The translations under genes were made by a program, and so were the position numbers. The notes below the pieces were generated by a model. The model was not told where the DNA came from and made no database searches. It saw only the letters and a program-made list of their open reading frames with translations. This document shows positions 43,390 through 54,574 of a DNA stretch of 64,000 nt, one piece after another (the stretch's first letter is position 1; the number at the start of each line of letters is the position of its first letter). Source of the stretch: Branchipolynoe longqiensis (lineage: Eukaryota; Annelida; Polychaeta; Phyllodocida; Polynoidae); contig CM059188.1 of NCBI GenBank assembly GCA_030323885.1, positions 115,533,430-115,597,429 of the forward strand, read 5' to 3'.

Positions 43390-43915
43390 TGAAGGCCCGG
43401 TCACATACACGTTAGTGAACATAGTTTAACATAGTGGAGGCTAACATAGGTGAATGTAGTCGAACGTAGCTGAACGTAGCTGAACGTAGTTGAACGAACC
43501 GGCATCCATACTTGTCCGTACTGTTAACTTGATAATAACGTGGGTGAGCTGTGATGTCCAATTTAATTTTTGGACATGTTCAAAAGAGTGCCACATTAGA
43601 GGCTGAATTTCCATCCGTGATGCTAATGTACTCTAGCATACTCTAGCATGCTCTAGCATACTCTAGTGTGCTCTAGCATACTCTAGCATACTTGGACGAA
43701 GCCCTGGTCACATAGCCGTTAGTGGACATAGTTGAACGTAGTGGAGGCTAACATAGTTGAACATAGTTGAATGTCATTGAATGTACCGGCATCCATACTG
43801 TAACGTATTTGTCCATACGTATTTATTGGCACCGTAATATATTACACCACGTTAGCCTCCACTACGTTCAACTACGCTCAACTACTTCCACTAACGTGTA
43901 TGTGACTGGACATGA
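43390..43915. mobile_element. TTAA-type element 5 with AACATAGT/AACGTAGT interior
   Basis: Left GGCCCGGTCACATACACGTT and right, inverted, GTCCAGTCACATACACGTTA. The interior consists of GAACATAGTTGAACGTAG units on both strands and a CTCTAGCATA array near 43630-43690. The target duplication is not clearly TTAA here. Confidence 0.6.
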
Positions 43916-44011
43916 GGGTGTTGGTAAAGGGATGGGTGATTGAAAGGAGTGAAAGGGTGTTTGGTAGGCCGTGTATCCCTAAGCTATTTCCTTGTGGCAC
44001 CTGGTGGCGCG

Positions 44012-44345
44012 CCACACAGGCAAATCAGGCCACCGGCACCATGACCCAATATCTCACTCAGTCACAATATCCGGACACTGAGCTAACCAGTCATTGCCCT
44101 ATCCTATTAATGCTGAGCGCCAGGCTAGGAAGCGACAATTATGAATTGCATTAGCCAGTGGTTTGACATTATCCGGACACTGAGCTAACCAGTCCTTGCC
44201 CTATCCTATTAATGATGAGCGCCAGGCTAGGAAGCGACAATTATAAATGCTATTAGCCATTGGTTTGACTTGATTGGGAACCAAACTCCCGATCTCACCG
44301 ATGGGAGGCCCGCGCTCTACCGACTCGGCCACCGCGCCCGTTAGG
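44012..44345 (-). repeat. SINE, head B, middle duplicated in tandem
   Basis: The segment from TATCCGGACACTGAGCTAAC to the GGTTTGACATT region occurs twice, about 102 bp apart. The head ends ACTCGGCCACCGCGCCCGTT. The far tail is missing. Confidence 0.75.
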
Positions 44346-44374
44346 TACGGATTGGGAAGGGGGAGTGGAGACCG

Positions 44375-45795
44375 GGGCAGGGTGCTGGTGTGTGGAGACA
44401 GCTGCATGGTGAGGGTACGGGTGGTGGGGGGAAGGTGGGGGAGGGTGCTGGTGTGTGTAGACAGCTGCATGGTGAGGGTACAAGTGGTGGGGGGAAGGTG
44501 GGGGAGGGTGCTGGTGTGTGTAGACAGCTGCATGGTGAGGGTACAAGTGGTGGGGGGAAGGTGGGGGAGGGTGCTGGTGTGTGGAGACAGCTGCATGGTG
44601 AGGGTACGGGTGGTGGGGGGAAGGTGGGGGAGGGTGCTAGTGTGTGTAGACAGCTGCATGGTGAGGGTACAAGTGGTGGGGGGAAGGTGGGGGAGGGTGC
44701 TGGTGTGTGGACATAGCTGCATGGTGAGGGTACGGGTGGTGGGGGGGAAGGTGGGGGAGGGTGCTGGTGTGTGTAGACAGCTGCATGGTGAGGGTACGGG
44801 TGGTGGGGGGAAGGTGGGGGAGGGTGCTGGTGTGGGTAGACAGCTGCATGGTGAGGGTACAAGTGGTGGGGGGAAGGTGGGGGAGGGTGCTGGTGTGTGG
44901 ACATAGCTGCATGGTGAGGGTACAGGTTTGGGGGCGGAAGGTGGGGGAGGGTGCTGGTGTGTGGAGACAGCTGCATGGTGAGGGTACGGGTGATGGGGGG
45001 AAGGTGGGGGAGGGTGCTCGTGTGTGGAGACAGCTGCATGGTGAGGGTACAAGTGGTGGGGGGAAGGTGGGGGAGGGTGCTGGTGTGTGGACATAGCTGC
45101 ATGGTGAGGGTACGGGTGGTGGGGGGAAGGTGGGGGAGGGTGCTGGTGTGTGGAGACAGCTGCATGGTGAGGGTACGGGTGGTGGGGGGAAGGTGGGGGA
45201 GGGTCCTGGTGTGTGGAGACAGCTGCATGGTGAGGGTACGGGTGATGGGGGGAAGGTGGGGGAGGGTGCTCGTGTGTGGAGACAGCTGCATGGTGAGGGT
45301 ACAAGTGGTGGGGGGAAGGTGGGGGAGGGTGCTGGTGTGTGGACATAGCTGCATGGTGAGGGTACGGGTGGTGGGGGGAAGGTGGGGGAGGGTGCTGGTG
45401 TGTGGAGACAGCTGCATGGTGAGGGTACGGGTGGTGGGGGGAAGGTGGGGGAGGGTGCTGGTGTGTGGAGACAGCTGCATGGTGAGGGTACGGGTGGTGG
45501 GGGGAAGGTGGGGGAGGGTGCTGGTGTGTGGAGATAGCTGCATGGTGAGGGTACGGGTGGTGGGGGGAAGGTGGGAGAGGGTGCTGGTGTATGGAGACAG
45601 CTGCATGGTGAGGGTACGGGTGATGGGGGGAAGGTGGGGGAGGGTGCTCGTGTGTGGAGACAGCTGCATGGTGAGGGTACGGGTGGTGGGGGGATGGGGG
45701 GAAGGTGGGGGAGGGTGCTGGTGTGTGGAGATAGCTGCATGGTGAGGATACGGGTGATGGGGGGAAGGTGGGGGAGGGTACTCGTGTGTGGAGAC
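44375..45795. repeat. 63-bp minisatellite, about 22 units
   Basis: The anchor CTGCATGGTGAGGGTA recurs every 63 bp. Variants (ACGGGTGGTG, ACAAGTGGTG, ACGGGTGATG; GGAGACAG, GTAGACAG, GGACATAG) follow each other in a repeating four-unit order in 44950-45350, implying a 252-bp higher-order unit. Since 63 is divisible by 3, all frames that lack a stop stay open, creating large artefactual ORFs on both strands. Confidence 0.9.
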
Positions 45796-45839
45796 TGCCC
45801 CATACACATCCAGCTGTGGAAGTAGTGGCTAAACCCACG

Positions 45840-46374
45840 CCTACTTCCCCCTCCTGTCTGACCCCTCCCCCCACCCAACCCGAGCCCCCCCCCCCCCTAC
45901 TGCTGCCCTTCCACTGCCCATCCTTCCCCCTCTGCCTCCTCCTACTCACCCCTCCCTACCTCCACGGCATTGTCCCTCCACCCCAGCCCTGCCTCCCGGC
46001 CTCCCTCATTCGTCTCCCTCAACCTCACAGTCCCCAAACCCAAGACCTTCCACCCCTCCTCCTCCCACCCACAGACCAGATCGATCTCCACTCAAACTGT
46101 AACCACTGCTGACTCCTCCACCCAAAACACCTTCCCCTCCACCCCATGCGACCCCCCTGGCTCTGACCCAAATCCCACCCCGATATTCCTCCGCATTCTT
46201 AATGCATCACTTTCCACCATAACACCCAGAATCTCTGCTGAGGCCCTAGCCTTCAGCTTAATTAGCTGGCTCCAAGTCGACTCCAACATCCAGCACCTCC
46301 TTCCGTATGTCCCAACAGACCTGCCAGCTTCCTTTCATGCTGCCCTGACAGCGCAAAATGGAGGAACACAATAA
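45840..46374 (+). pseudogene. LINE ORF1 C-terminal remnant
   Basis: Proline/threonine-rich frame continuing into ISAEALAFSLISWLQVDSN and ending NGGTQ-stop at 46374. It overlaps the ORF2 ATG at 46358, as is common in I/Jockey-group LINEs. No zinc finger is seen in the retained part. Confidence 0.5.
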
Positions 46375-48315
46375 TACCACCACCAGCCCAAACTCCTTAA
46401 CCATTCTCTCCTGGAACTGTGCCAGACTGAAATCCAAGAAAGCTCTTATTGGCAACACCCTAAAGAGAGAGAAACTTGATGTCACACTTCTCCAAGAAAC
46501 CTTCCTCATTGATCCACCCCATATCAAAGGCTACTCCACATGCCATACCCCTGCAGCAACAGGCAGACCCTCATGAGGAACCACCACCTTTGTAAGCAAC
46601 CACAACCACTCCACCAAGATCCCACCCAACAGATTCAACCCTCATGCTGTCAACACTACTCATACTCTAAACCATATCATCCGGGCCCTCCGCAATGACA
46701 CAGATCACCAAGTTGTCATGAGAGACTTTAACACCCATGACTCCTCCTGGGGATGCAACAACATTGATTCCCCTTGAGGCTATGCCCTCCTAGCAGAGAT
46801 CCTCGACTCAACATCCCATTCTATCCTCAACGATGGCTCGCCTACATACAGAGTAAACACATCGATCGATCTCTGCATCACTGACTCCTTCTTGCCTTGC
46901 AGCCGCAGCTTCCTGGGAGATCACAACATTATACTCAGACCACCACACAGCTCTCCTCCACACCCATGCACCCAAAGTAACCCACCCCCCCACCATCAAC
47001 CTAAACCATGCAGACTGGGCAACCTTCAACATTCGTCTAGAAAACTTAATAGATCTGAACCCACTGACCACATGTGATAAGTTCACCACACTCTCTTACC
47101 TAGCAATGACAGACAACATAAAGCAAACCATCTCCTGTAACTACACTGGCTGCACCACCTCTAATGCAATGCAAAGAGCAAAGGTATTCTGCAACAAGCT
47201 CCTCTATGAACTCTGCACAAACCCCAACCGAGGCACTGAGAATCTCATTGAAATAGCCACCAGTTGGGCCAAAGATGTCAAGCTTGCCAAATAGGACAGG
47301 AAGTGGAAACTCTGGTGCACCAAACTAAACTCTCAAACCACCTCCAGACAACTCTGGCGCAAACTGAACAGCATCCAGGGGAGACTTGGCACCACCGCCC
47401 CACTCTACCCACACCCTGGCCAACTTGCAGCAGAACACAACAAAAAGTTCAAGGACAGAACAGACCCTGCAATCAACCTCCCCTACGCCCAACAACAAGA
47501 GCTCACCAGGAAATCCGCCTGCAGAGTCGACCCCATAGATATATCAATAGCCACAATGTCCACCCATAATCTTGATAACCACCTGACCAGGGCTGAACTG
47601 GACCGTGCCCTATGCACCACCACAAAGAAGACAACCCTAGGAGCCAACAGAATCCCTAACACTGTGTGGACCAAGTTATCTGCCACTAACAGGGAAACTC
47701 TCCTCCCCCTCCTCGACAATATCTCCTACAATGCGGACATACACCAATCTTGGAAGGATGCTGATATCATCCCCATCCCCAAGAAAACCCGGATGAAGTC
47801 AGACCCATCTCCCTTCTCCAATCCCTTGGGAAAGTTAGTGAAAGAATCATCCTTGCCCGTCTCCAGATGGTCACAGAAGACCCCACCACTGGCCTACCAG
47901 AGGAGGTCATCGGCTACCGAGGAGGACAAGGCAACCAGCAATGCCGTCGCCACCCTCATTAAGAGCATTTCCTATGGCCTCGGTAATGGACACGACACAG
48001 CAACCATCTTCTTTGACCTTGAAAAAGCCTTTGAGTTTATCGACCACAATGTGGTACTGACATCCATGGCTGATCTTGGCATCGCTGGCTGGCCTCTTGC
48101 CTACGTCCAAAGTTACCCCCTAAACAGGCGAGCCAGGGTATGTGTCCAAAGCAGCTCTTCTCCCTACCTCCAACTAAAAAATGGTGTCCCCCAGGGTGCA
48201 GTGCTTAGCCCCCTCCTCTTCAATCCAGTTGTAAAATATTCTGAGTTACGGCGTTGGGGGGAATGCAAATGTTCTATTACTAAACAGGTATACATGACCA
48301 AGCGCATGTATGTGA

Positions 48316-49906
48316 GTTCAATCAATCAATCAATGGGTGCCGTCTTCTCGAAGAAGGTTGGCTGCAATGGACCTCCATCTCTTCCTGTCATTCGTTCCTC
48401 TCACGCATTCCGCATAGCTCATTGCTGTCCACTCAGTGATGTTGTCCATCCATGTTGTTCTCCTTCTCCCTCTTGGTCTTTTCCCTTCTATCTTCCATTC
48501 CAGTATTCTTCTCTGTGATTCCTGGTGTCGTATCATGTGGCCAAAGTATTACATTTTTCTGTTTTTGATTGTTTGTATTATCTGTCTCTTTATTTTCATT
48601 CTTGTTAGGACCTCCACGTTGCTTATCATTGCTGTCCATGGAATTTTTAACATTCTTCTGTATTGCCACATTTCAAATGCCTCAAGCTTTGTTGTTATTG
48701 CTTTCTTCAAAGTCCATGTCTCGCAGCAATATAAAAATGTAGACCACACATAGCATTTTAGCAGTCGGAGTCTTGTTTTTATATTTATGTCTCTAGATCT
48801 TAGTACTTTCTGCATCTTTAGAAATGTTGTTTGGCAATGTTTATTCCCCGTTTAATCTCTCTTTCACATCCGCCATCACTAGTTATTAAATGGCCCAGAT
48901 ACACAAATGACTCTACCTGCTCCAAGATTACACCATTAACTTTTATCTCTGCTATTGGTTTGTATTCCTTTCTGCTGACAACCATGGATTTTGTCTTCTT
49001 TACATTCATTTTGAGGCCACATCTCGCACTTTTTTCTTTTACTTCATCCACTATATCTTGTACTCGATTTGATGATGAGGCTAGCAGTGCTGTATCGTCT
49101 GCATATCTTGTGTTATTGATATTTCCACCTCCAACATTTATTCCTATGCTGTCATCTATTTCTCTGAAAATCATTTCCGTATAAATGTTGAAAAGACTAG
49201 GTGACATCCTTGTTGCACTCCACATTTGATCTTCACTTCTGATGTCAATGAGTCTCCAATTCTTACAGCAGCATACTGTTCCCAGTAGAGGTTGGCCACA
49301 AGCCGAACGTCCTTACCGTCTAGACATATTTTTTGTAGAGCTTCTATGAGTTTCTTATGATGTACTTTGTCAAATGCTTTAGCATAGTCTATATAACATA
49401 TGTATATATCCTTATCTACTTCTAGGTGTCTCTCAATTATTGTTCTCATGTTAAAAATGGCTTCCCTTGTTCCACTGTTTGGTCTGAATCCAAATTGCTC
49501 TTCTGATACCTCTCGATTAATTTTTCCTTTAATCCTTTCTAGTAGTATTTTGAGTAAAGCTTTAATAACATGGCGCATGAGGCGTATTGTTCTGAAATCT
49601 GAGCATTCCACCGCTTTTGGTTTCTTAGGAAGGCCAATAAATATAGATTTTCTTAACTCTGATGGAATATATTCGGTGTTATATATGTCATTAAAAAGAG
49701 CAGTTATCCTTGTGATGCTATCTCCCTCCAAAGCTTTTAACATTTCAGAAGAGATATAGTCTGTTCCTACTGCTTTCCCATTCCGAAGTTGCCCAATGGC
49801 TCTTATTAATTCGCTCTCCAGAATAGGAAGCCCATCAGTATTCCTCATCTCAGGTATTTCCTCTCTCTGCCCGTCAAAAAGTTCTTCGATATATTCAGAC
49901 CATCTA
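48316..49906 (-). mobile_element. RTE-like LINE, 5'-truncated
   Basis: Minus-strand element with a (ATTG)n 3' tail (CAATCAATCAATCAATGG on plus at 48319). The ORF spans RT to the C-terminus in two frames. It has no poly(A) and a short microsatellite tail, as in RTE-clade LINEs. Inserted in the X LTR, next to the TA MITE. Confidence 0.75.
48330..49906 (-). pseudogene. RTE-like reverse transcriptase, frameshifted
   Basis: Read on minus: RWSEYIEELFDGQREE, LRNGKAVGTDYISSEML, EEQFGFRPNSGTREAIFNMR, CYIDYAKAFDKVHHKKL and CGVQQGC. After a frameshift near 49190 come NTRYADDTALLASSS (YADD), FVYLGHLITSDGGCEREIKR, CYVWSTFLYCCETWTLKK, LEAFEMWQYRRMLKIPWTA and GKRPRGRRRTTWMDNI. The order is RT, thumb and the conserved C-terminal tail of RTE-type proteins. 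The endonuclease is missing by 5' truncation. Confidence 0.75.
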
Positions 49907-50183
49907 TGAGTTAGCTTCACGAAAATGGGCACAATTGGTGGTTTATTTAAGATGTTGCCATCGCAATTCTTAAAGTGTAGTGCATTCCTCTGTTTTATAC
50001 TAAATTATCCTAGAAACAAATAAGGTTGTTGCATTTTCTCTACCTTTACATTCAGGATAAATTTAAGTACTTTGCAACACCTCTGTCAATGCTGAACTAT
50101 AAGTATGCCAATCGACGCCGACATCCAATGATCGATTCCGACAACTTACCCCAATTGGCCTCTTTTCGTGATCCTGACTCATG
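49905..50183. mobile_element. TA-flanked MITE, single-unit copy
   Basis: TGAGTTAGCTTCACGAAAAT to ATCCTGACTCA. 275 bp, homologous to 13148-13627 but with only one internal unit. Confidence 0.75.
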
Positions 50184-51745
50184 TATATATATATGAGTGC
50201 TGGTGGTGCCTGAGTGGAATGTATATAGACATAGTGGTGCTGGCAGGGCTGTGTGTAAGGGGCACTCAGGGCCTACCCCCTCCCCCTCTGCTGGGTAGGA
50301 TCACCACACTCAGGGTCAATGTTGGTGGTGGCCAGGGGGGCCACATAGCTTGGTGGTGGTGGGCAGACCACTGGTAGCCATGGGGACCAGGAATGCTGGA
50401 TCCCTATTGGTAGGGCCAAGAATGCTTGTTTCCCAGTGGGGAAAATGGTGTGGCGATACTCTACAATGAATCCATGTACTGTATATAATAAAGCAGAGAG
50501 GCTTGGACTCTCTTCTCACACTCTGACTTTGCTTTACTTTCTCTCTTTCTCTCCGTCTGTATTGTTTTTCACCTTAGCCTACCTAGATAGCCATATACTC
50601 GAAAACGCAACCCTACACAGTGATGGGATCTCTCATGAGGAGGCTTAAGCAAGACCTAGCCACCCAAGAGATCAAAGACACAACAATAGTCTGCTATGCA
50701 GATGACATCACCATCACCTCCTCCCATGCGATCAATGCACAGGATCTGGCTGAGCATGTGCTGCACCTGGTACAAAATGCCTGCTGCAACTTTGGACTAA
50801 CAATCTCCCCCACCAAGACCAAGATCATGCACATGTTCAGAGGTCAACCACTTCATCCCCTCTACCTAGATGGTTCCCCTATTGAATGGGCTTCCACCTT
50901 TGACTACCTAAGTATCCATCTAGACCGAGACCTTAACATGAGAGCCCAGTGCCGCTACCTGGCCACCTGAATGAGCAACAGACTCCTCCTCATGAAGAGG
51001 ATCTCTGGCATCTCCTGGGGTGTCCAGGACAGTGTACTGGCACTGTTCTACCACCAGGCAGTCCACTCACTCTTTGACTATCCAGCACCCACACTCACTC
51101 TCACAGCCCTCTGGAGGCCATAACTCGGGCGAAGGTGGACTTTCCCCTCGCTAAGACGGTCTACACAAATGGCTCCCTTATGGCTGCTATCAGGTAGAGC
51201 CGGAGCCGGAATCTTCATCCCCTTTTCCAACACAAAGAACACCACCAGGGTGTCAGACTTTGCCGCTATTCACTTGGCCCTCGAAGACCTCCACAACTCA
51301 AGTGCCATCATCATTACCAACTCTCTGAATGCCATCAAAGAGATCACCTGCCCAAATACCTGACACTCCCTTGCCGACGCGATCCAGATTATAATCTCGA
51401 CCAGACATCAGACACACCTCAACACAGTCCTGCTATGGGTCCCCTCCCATATAGGACTCTATGGTAATGACCAGGCCGACTGTGCTGCTCTAGCTGGTGT
51501 CACCCGAGCAGACCTGGAGACAGCACTTGTTCGCTTCTACTGCCAGAACGCAGATATCATCAACGCGGCAGCTCATCCAGACCCTGACACTGAGGACTAG
51601 CATGCCCCACCTCGTCCCCATACCTGACTTGACACCACTACCAACTAACCACTAATTTTCTCTAACAACTAACAGGTAACCCCACCCACTGACTAACTAA
51701 TTCCATCCTCACTTCACTTCTTCCTCTAGCCTTGGGACTGAAGTT

Positions 51746-51967
51746 TGGATCCTGGTCGAGTCAAACCATGACTTATAAAACAGGTACCTGTTGCTGCTCG
51801 ACGCTTGGTGTTATGAAGTCAGGACAGGGACTGGGTGCAAAGTGTCAGGATAATGTAACTGTGTGGGACCTCAGGTCATGGTGCCAGTAGTCTGATTTCC
51901 CAGTGAGGCAGCACTATAAAGTTGCCATGAGTGTGCGCTTACTGGGGCATAAAACTACACCAACAAC
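51746..51967 (+). repeat. SINE-like body inside the LINE 3' UTR
   Basis: Same position and same diagnostic changes (GGTACCTGTTGCTGC) as in the LINE copy at 34291-34553; lacks a tRNA-like head. Confidence 0.75.
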
Positions 51968-52180
51968 CCAGCCTCCCCCGGCCCTCCCAGAGGACTGGGG
52001 TTAGGCTCTTAGGCTGCCTATTTCCTTATTCCAACCCCCCCAATTTCCCTGACCAGTACCCATCGGAAGCCAACTCCCAACCACATGGGACAACTTTCAG
52101 CGGTGCCCATACAGTGCTGCAGATTTGCAGCCTTCAATGCACCAATACGACTGAAAACTCCCCAAAAAACAAACAGTAAT

Positions 52181-52630
52181 GTGGTGGTGGTGGGGGAAGG
52201 GAGGGATTGGGTGAGAGTGGGGTGAGAGTGGGGGGAGTGGGAAGGATCGATGCTCTGCTGATATTGGGCGGTCGGAGGGATGGGGCGGTCGGAGGGATGG
52301 GGTGGGGGTGAAGGTGTGTGGTTGTATGTGGGTGTGTGGGTGGGTGTAGGTGTGTGTGCGCATTTGCGTGTGTGTGCGCGTACGTGTGTGAGGATGTGGG
52401 GTGTCCGGGGGGGTGGGGGTGGGATGAAGAAGTGTGGTTGTGTGTGGGTGGGTGTGTCGTTGTGCGTGTGGGTGTTTTGGTGGGTTTGTGTGGGGGGATG
52501 TGGGGGGGGGGGTGTTCGAGATGATGGGATTGGATGAAGGACTGCGGTTGTGTGTATGGGTGTGTGTGGGTGGATTTGTGTGTGTGCGTGTGCGTGTGTG
52601 GGGGTATGGGGCTGGGAGGGGCGCTAAGGA
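52181..52630. repeat. G/T-rich simple sequence after the LINE 3' end
   Basis: GGTGGTGGTGGGGG, then irregular GTGTGGGTG tracts with CpG-containing variants. No coding signal. It adjoins the LINE terminus directly. Confidence 0.75.
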
Positions 52631-52780
52631 CGGCCAGGAGGATTCACAGGATATGCGGGAAGGCGGGCAGGTAAAGGTCAGAACCATTACTCGAGACCTT
52701 GCATCTCATGACCGGTTAATCACACGTGCCACCTGGCGGCCAAATGACTGTAATTCACGCCAATTTAATCTTACCCAATG

Positions 52781-53135
52781 GACCAGACGGGGTGGCCGAA
52801 TGAGTTGAGCATCCGGTTTGTTGTTTTGGGAGATCAGGGAATCCGAACCCATGGGTTTGTGGGTTCGAACCCTGGTTGAGTCAAAGCAATGATTTAGAAA
52901 TTGATACTTGTCGCTTCCTAGCCAGGCACTCGGCATTTATAGGATAGGGCAATGACTGGTTGGTGGTTCAGTGTCAGGAAAATGTGACTGAGTGGGATAT
53001 CAGGTCATGGTGCCGGTGGCCTGGTCTCACAGTGGGGAAGCACTATAACGTTGACATGAGTGTGCACAGTCCCAAGTCGGTACCAATCCTGATATGACCA
53101 TAGATGTTGCTAGGATGTTAAATAGCAACAACAAA
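52781..53135 (+). repeat. SINE, head A with long tail
   Basis: Full-length copy with the GAACCCATGGG head insertion, ending GCTAGGATGTTAAATAGCAA. Confidence 0.85.
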
Positions 53136-53237
53136 CATTTTACCCAAAACTTCCACCGTTTCCAAATTAAGACCCATTGGTTATAGGAAATAGTTGAGGG
53201 CAGCGGTTTTCCACGAATCGCATAGCCTCTGGTTTGG

Positions 53238-53486
53238 GTTGGATGTTTGAGTTTAACATCCTGGCAACATCTAAGGTCATATCAGGATGATTATTGACTT
53301 GTGACAGTGCGCACTTAGTTTCAGGATAATGTGATTGAGTTGGATATCGGCTCCTGGTGCCGGTGGCCTAATTTCCGAGTCGGGCAGCACTGAGAGTTTG
53401 GTACGAGTGCACACTATCACAAGTTGGTACCTGTCCTGATATGACCTTAAATGTTGCCAGGACGCAAAACTCTAACAACCGACCTA
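53238..53486. repeat. Head-to-head inverted pair of SINE tails
   Basis: 53238-53322 is a minus-strand tail. From 53324 a plus-strand tail begins at TCAGGATAATGTGATTGAGT. Breakpoints differ from the pair at 16992-17420. Confidence 0.75.
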
Positions 53487-53489
53487 CAT

Positions 53490-54130
53490 CCACTGAATGA
53501 GGTGAGTTGAGGTGTTCTTTGGAAAGCTCGCATGACACAGCAGTTGGAACTGATGGAATTCATTATCAATTTTTGAAACATCTCCCTGAACATGCACTGA
53601 GACTGTTGCTTCAACTCTTCAACAACATCTGGGAGTCGGGTGTCGTCCCTGCCTCTTGGCGGGAGGCGACAGTAAAACCGATTCCCAAACCTGGTAAAGA
53701 CCAGAGTGAAGCCCACAACTATCGTCCCATAGCCCTTACAAGCTGCATCTGTAAAACCATGGAGCGAATGGTAAACAACCGCCTCGTCTGGCTACTGGAG
53801 TCAGGACACCACCTGTCCAACCTTCAATGTGGCTTCAGACGGGGCCGCAGCACCCTCGACCATTTGGTGCGCATGGAGACCTTCATAAGAGATGCTTTCC
53901 TTAAGAAGGAGCACGTTGTGGCTGTCTTTTTCGACCTCGAAAAAGCCTATGACACAACGTGGCAGCATGGCATCATGGAGGATCTTCATGCGATGGGCCT
54001 TTGTGGAGACGTGCCAATTTTCATCAGGAACTTTCTAGCCTTCAGGCATTTCCGCGTCCGTGTCAAGACTACCTATTCCCGCCTACACTCACAGGAACTA
54101 GGAGTGCCTCAAGGCAGCATCCGTCCCTAA
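53490..54130 (+). pseudogene. Jockey-like LINE reverse transcriptase fragment
   Basis: About 210 codons of RT without stops: VGTDGIHYQFLKHLPEHAL, ATVKPIPKPGKDQSEAHNYR, IALTSCICKTMERMVNNRL, LQCGFRRGRSTLDHLV, VVAVFFDLEKAYDTTWQHGI and LGVPQGSIRP. It stops before the YADD box, where a SINE head begins. Motifs suit the Jockey/I superfamily and differ from the I-type LINE above. Both ends are truncated. Confidence 0.8.
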
Positions 54131-54178
54131 TGGCGCGCTCAACTGTTCACTGTGTCCGAGGGACTTGTTGCATGATTT

Positions 54179-54242
54179 GCAGACGGGATGGCTGAATGAG
54201 TTGAGCGTCCGCTCCCGTTTAAATAGATCGTGGAATTCGAAT
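54179..54242 (+). repeat. SINE head A only
   Basis: GACGGGATGGCTGAATGAGT to GGAATTCGAATGC; no middle or tail. Confidence 0.65.
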
Positions 54243-54566
54243 GCATATATATCAGGTATGTAGGTATTGCAGAGTTGTAAACCACCGCCTTGTGGTCCAG
54301 GTTCTTGACAGAACCGAAGGCTAAGGGAGCAAACCCTAAACAGAAAACCATGTCATTGTGGTAGCGTCAAGGGGGGTTGATGCATGGAACTCCCAACATC
54401 TCCCAACCAGCCACTGCAGGGACAAATAGTTTTGCGCCTGTCTGGACATGTTCTTGCTGGTGTGAAATCTCTATTTGCTCCCGGAGAGAGTGCCGCTGGT
54501 AACTTGCAAAAGCCAGCAGCATTTAAACACTTTTGCAGGCAGCTTTCATGAAATGTACAGTGCAGT
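54243..54566 (+). mobile_element. LINE 3' region, copy of 12626-13129
   Basis: GTTGTAAACCACCGCCTTGT, CTGCAGGGACAAATAGTTTT and GCAGGCAGCTTTCATGAAAT; the (ATG)n end is lost. Confidence 0.6.
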
Positions 54567-54574
54567 CAATTAAT

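Larger units (their letters stand above)
48230..50617 (+). mobile_element. Solo LTR (family X) with two nested insertions
   Basis: Begins TGTAAAATATTCTGAG and ends CGCAACCCTACA (TG..CA). The flanks carry an exact 4-bp duplication CAGT (48226-48229 and 50618-50621). TATATAATAAAGC near 50479 could hold the TATA/poly(A) signals. Removing the LTR and one CAGT restores a continuous LINE reading frame. The LTR proper is about 0.5 kb; the rest is the RTE LINE and a MITE. Confidence 0.8.
46358..51600 (+). pseudogene. LINE ORF2: endonuclease, RT, RNase H, disrupted
   Basis: Starts with an APE-type endonuclease (LTILSWNCARLKSKKA, LDVTLLQETFL, then after stops RDFNTHDSSWGC). RT follows (TATIFFDLEKAFEFIDHN, NGVPQGAVLSPLLFN), then a break at 48229/50618, then CYADDITITSS (YADD), FDYLSIHLD and an RNase H region (IIITNSLNAIKEI, WVPSHIGLYGNDQAD). 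It ends DTED-stop at 51600. Stops at about 46574, 46776, 47292 and 50968, a frameshift near 47790 and an internal deletion near 51520 mark it as inactive. RT plus RNase H indicates the I group. Confidence 0.8.
45810..52180 (+). mobile_element. I-type LINE, nearly full length, split by a solo LTR
   Basis: ORF1 tail (to 46374), ORF2 (46358 to 48229 and 50618 to 51600) and 3' UTR (to about 52175, ending CTGAAAACTCCCCAAAAAAC). The 5' end runs into the 63-bp minisatellite. Stops and frameshifts show it is dead. Confidence 0.8.

Noticed and set aside
44201..45949. Long open frames of 264-582 codons on both strands
   Set aside because: The 63-bp minisatellite has a period divisible by three, so any stop-free frame stays open on both strands; the peptides simply repeat the unit.
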